NCBI GenBank assembly: GCA_964368495.1
Contig: CAYJAJ010000023.1
Location: 1-24,464 of the forward strand
Origin: CALVGQ01 sp964368495
GTDB taxonomy: Bacteria; Bacillota_I; Bacilli_A; Erysipelotrichales; Erysipelotrichaceae
Length of the DNA: 24,464 nt
Reading direction: 5' to 3'
In this document: piece after piece, positions 23,128 to 24,464 of the stretch
How the letters are laid out: every line of letters begins with the position of its first letter
Position numbering within the stretch: position 1 is the first letter of the stretch
The notes under the pieces: model-generated
Databases searched by the model: none
What the model was told of the DNA's origin: nothing
Seen by the model: the letters and a program-made list of their open reading frames with translations, nothing else
Made by a program: the position numbers and the translations under genes

Positions 23128-23763
23128 CTACTTTTTAAGCCATACTCCACGATATATCGGCTGCTTCAAATCCATAAAACGTTGTTCATATTCAGTGATT
23201 GCATCTTCATCATGGACTTTTCGTCTGAAGTCAACACTCACATCGACTAATTTCCAATTGCACTCACTAAACTCACAAAGTGTAAATTCAAATAAATCAC
23301 AATTATCTGTTTTCATAATCATCATTCCATTATCACTCAATTTTTCTGCATACTTATCTAAAAATCCACGATGTGAAAGTCTTCTTTTTTTATATCCTGT
23401 TTTTGGCCAAGGGTCAGAAAAATTCAAATGAATTACATCAATTTCCCCCTTGCTAAACCACTCGCTAAAATTTTGCGCATCATTCGCTATCATTTTTATA
23501 TTTAAATGTTCTTGTTCAAGTATTTTCTTTGCAGCTACTGCAGCAACATTTGTATCTTTTTCAATTCCAATCCAACCAACACATTTATCTTTAAGTGACA
23601 TTTGTGCAATATAATCCCCTTTTCCACATCCAATCTCAACATGTAGAAAATTGCATTTTAATGTTTCTTTCCACTTCCCTACCAATTCACTTGGTTTTGC
23701 AATGACAAAATCACTGTTTTCTTCTAAAAATGGTAATGCCCATTTCTTCTTTCTCATTCTCAC
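23128..23763 (-). CDS. trmB: tRNA (guanine-N7-)-methyltransferase
   Basis: A 211-residue SAM-dependent enzyme that forms m7G46 in tRNA variable loops. The SAM-binding loop VEIGCGKGDYIAQMS, IGIEKD, and the family signature LNFSDPWPKTGYKKRRL are clear, as is the C-terminal FRRKVHDEDAITEYEQRF. The frame opens at a GTG at 23770-23772, but that GTG is part of the GAGGTGA ribosome binding site. The GTG at 23761-23763 gives the standard TrmB N-terminus (M)RMRKKKWALPFLEEN at good spacing and is preferred. It stands between pnp (with terminator) and the lipoprotein gene; trmB lies in the same wider ytpT-murC-ytm region in B. subtilis. Confidence 0.95.
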   Translation of the reverse strand: MRMRKKKWALPFLEENSDFVIAKPSELVGKWKETLKCNFLHVEIGCGKGDYIAQMSLKDKCVGWIGIEKDTNVAAVAAKKILEQEHLNIKMIANDAQNFSEWFSKGEIDVIHLNFSDPWPKTGYKKRRLSHRGFLDKYAEKLSDNGMMIMKTDNCDLFEFTLCEFSECNWKLVDVSVDFRRKVHDEDAITEYEQRFMDLKQPIYRGVWLKK

Positions 23764-23826
23764 TATATTCACCTCAAATTAATATTTATTTTATCAAATA
23801 TTGACCTTTATTAAAACACCTAACTT

Positions 23827-23856
23827 AAAAAAAAGAAGAATTTTTATTCTTCTTTT
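23827..23856 (-). terminator. Intrinsic terminator of pnp
   Basis: Minus strand AAAAGAAGAAT, loop AAAA, ATTCTTCTTTT continuing into more T's, five bases after the pnp stop codon. Confidence 0.85.
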
Positions 23857-23861
23857 AATTA

Positions 23862-24464
23862 CTAATCTTTTTTACGAAATACTCTTTTTTCACCTTGTGG
23901 ACGTTCTCTTTTTTGTGGTTCCACATAATCAGCAGGTTTTTCAGTTAAATCTCTTGCTGAAACATTTATGCGACCTTTGTCATCAATATCAGTTACTACA
24001 ACACGAACAACATCATTTAATTTCAAACGATCCTCTGTTTTTTCTACACGCTCCCAAGCGATTTTAGAAACATGCAACAATCCATCAGTATCACCGAATA
24101 ATTTTACAAACGCTCCAAATTTTTCAATACGTACAACTTTAGCATCGAAAATTTCTCCAACTTTTGCTTCTCTTAAGATATTTTCAATCATTGATTTCGC
24201 ATGATCAAGTGCAGACTGGCTTGAATGATAAATAACACAAACTCCTTCATCATCAATATCAATTTTCACATTATCACTTTCAGCGATGATTTGATTAATC
24301 ATTTTACCGCCTGTACCAATAACTTCACGAATTTTATCAACTGGAATTGTCATTGTTACCATTTTAGGAGCATATTGACTCACTTCAGGACGAGCTTCAC
24401 TAATAGCTTCCATCATATTTTCCATGATTTGTTCACGCCCATGTTTTGCTTGTGCTAAAGCTTC
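23862..24464 (-). CDS. pnp: Polyribonucleotide nucleotidyltransferase, C-terminal part
   Basis: The 3' end of pnp; the gene continues beyond the right edge of the window, so the apparent ATG at 24425 is internal. The visible 200 residues contain the end of the second RNase PH domain (EALAQAKHGREQI), the KH domain (MVTMTIPVDKIREVIGTGGKMINQI) and the S1 domain (GEIFDAKVVRIEKFGAFVKLFGDTDGLLHVSKIA...INVSARDL), with a short basic tail KRERPQGEKRVFRKKD. PNPase degrades RNA 3' to 5' by phosphorolysis. The KH-S1 end is diagnostic even without the catalytic cores. An intrinsic terminator follows at once. Confidence 0.95.
   Translation of the reverse strand, partial: EALAQAKHGREQIMENMMEAISEARPEVSQYAPKMVTMTIPVDKIREVIGTGGKMINQIIAESDNVKIDIDDEGVCVIYHSSQSALDHAKSMIENILREAKVGEIFDAKVVRIEKFGAFVKLFGDTDGLLHVSKIAWERVEKTEDRLKLNDVVRVVVTDIDDKGRINVSARDLTEKPADYVEPQKRERPQGEKRVFRKKD

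Overview
The window is ordinary chromosomal DNA from a low-GC, spore-forming Bacillota (Firmicutes). AT-rich codon use, strong AGGAGG/AGAGGTGA ribosome binding sites, TTG and GTG starts, a T-box leader, CcpA, a competence ATPase (ComGA) and dipicolinate synthase genes all point this way. Gene content and the small lineage-specific lipoproteins would fit an Erysipelotrichia/Turicibacter-like lineage, but that placement is an inference. No tRNA, rRNA, CRISPR array, insertion sequence or prophage was seen, and no gap between genes exceeds 300 bases. Two runs of exactly ten Ns (9685-9694 and 22472-22481) show a draft, scaffolded assembly; in both the flanks fit best if the true gap is slightly negative.

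Region 1 (1-5460, all minus strand): the 5' two-thirds of comGA, which is frameshifted, then an MBL-fold hydrolase, rpmG, a 533-residue membrane-anchored protein of unknown function, and a class B penicillin-binding protein directly upstream of it in one operon. Region 2 (5480-7660, plus strand): ispG behind a promoter with a perfect palindrome in its spacer, a small zinc-ribbon protein, and a PIN/NYN-like nuclease gene broken by an in-frame stop, closed by a long bidirectional terminator. Region 3 (7690-10955): nfo and a CshB-like DEAD-box helicase overlapping on the minus strand, with ispH divergent. IspG and IspH are the last two Fe-S enzymes of the MEP isoprenoid route, and ispH/cshB/nfo are also neighbours in Bacillus subtilis.

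Region 4 (11170-14100, minus): lipoprotein, MurJ/YtgP-type flippase, RsuA-family pseudouridine synthase (compare ytgP-ytzG of B. subtilis). Region 5 (14116-16590, minus): dpaA-dpaB-dapA-cse60, a compact sporulation operon that makes hydroxy-tetrahydrodipicolinate (DapA) and oxidises it to the spore-core chelator dipicolinate (DpaAB), ending with a Cse60-like small sporulation protein. Region 6 (16610-20190, minus): T-box-controlled tyrS, ccpA, and two helical proteins in the ytxH/ytxG positions. Region 7 (20279-24464, minus): murC, a 224-residue acidic protein in the place where B. subtilis has sftA, a lipoprotein split by an N gap, trmB, and the 3' end of pnp.

No dramatic new system was found. 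The best leads are the motor-less SftA-like linker protein, the sporulation operon with a sigma-E/K-like -10 element, the comGA frameshift at an A7 run, the 533-residue protein paired with a PBP, and the broken NYN nuclease.
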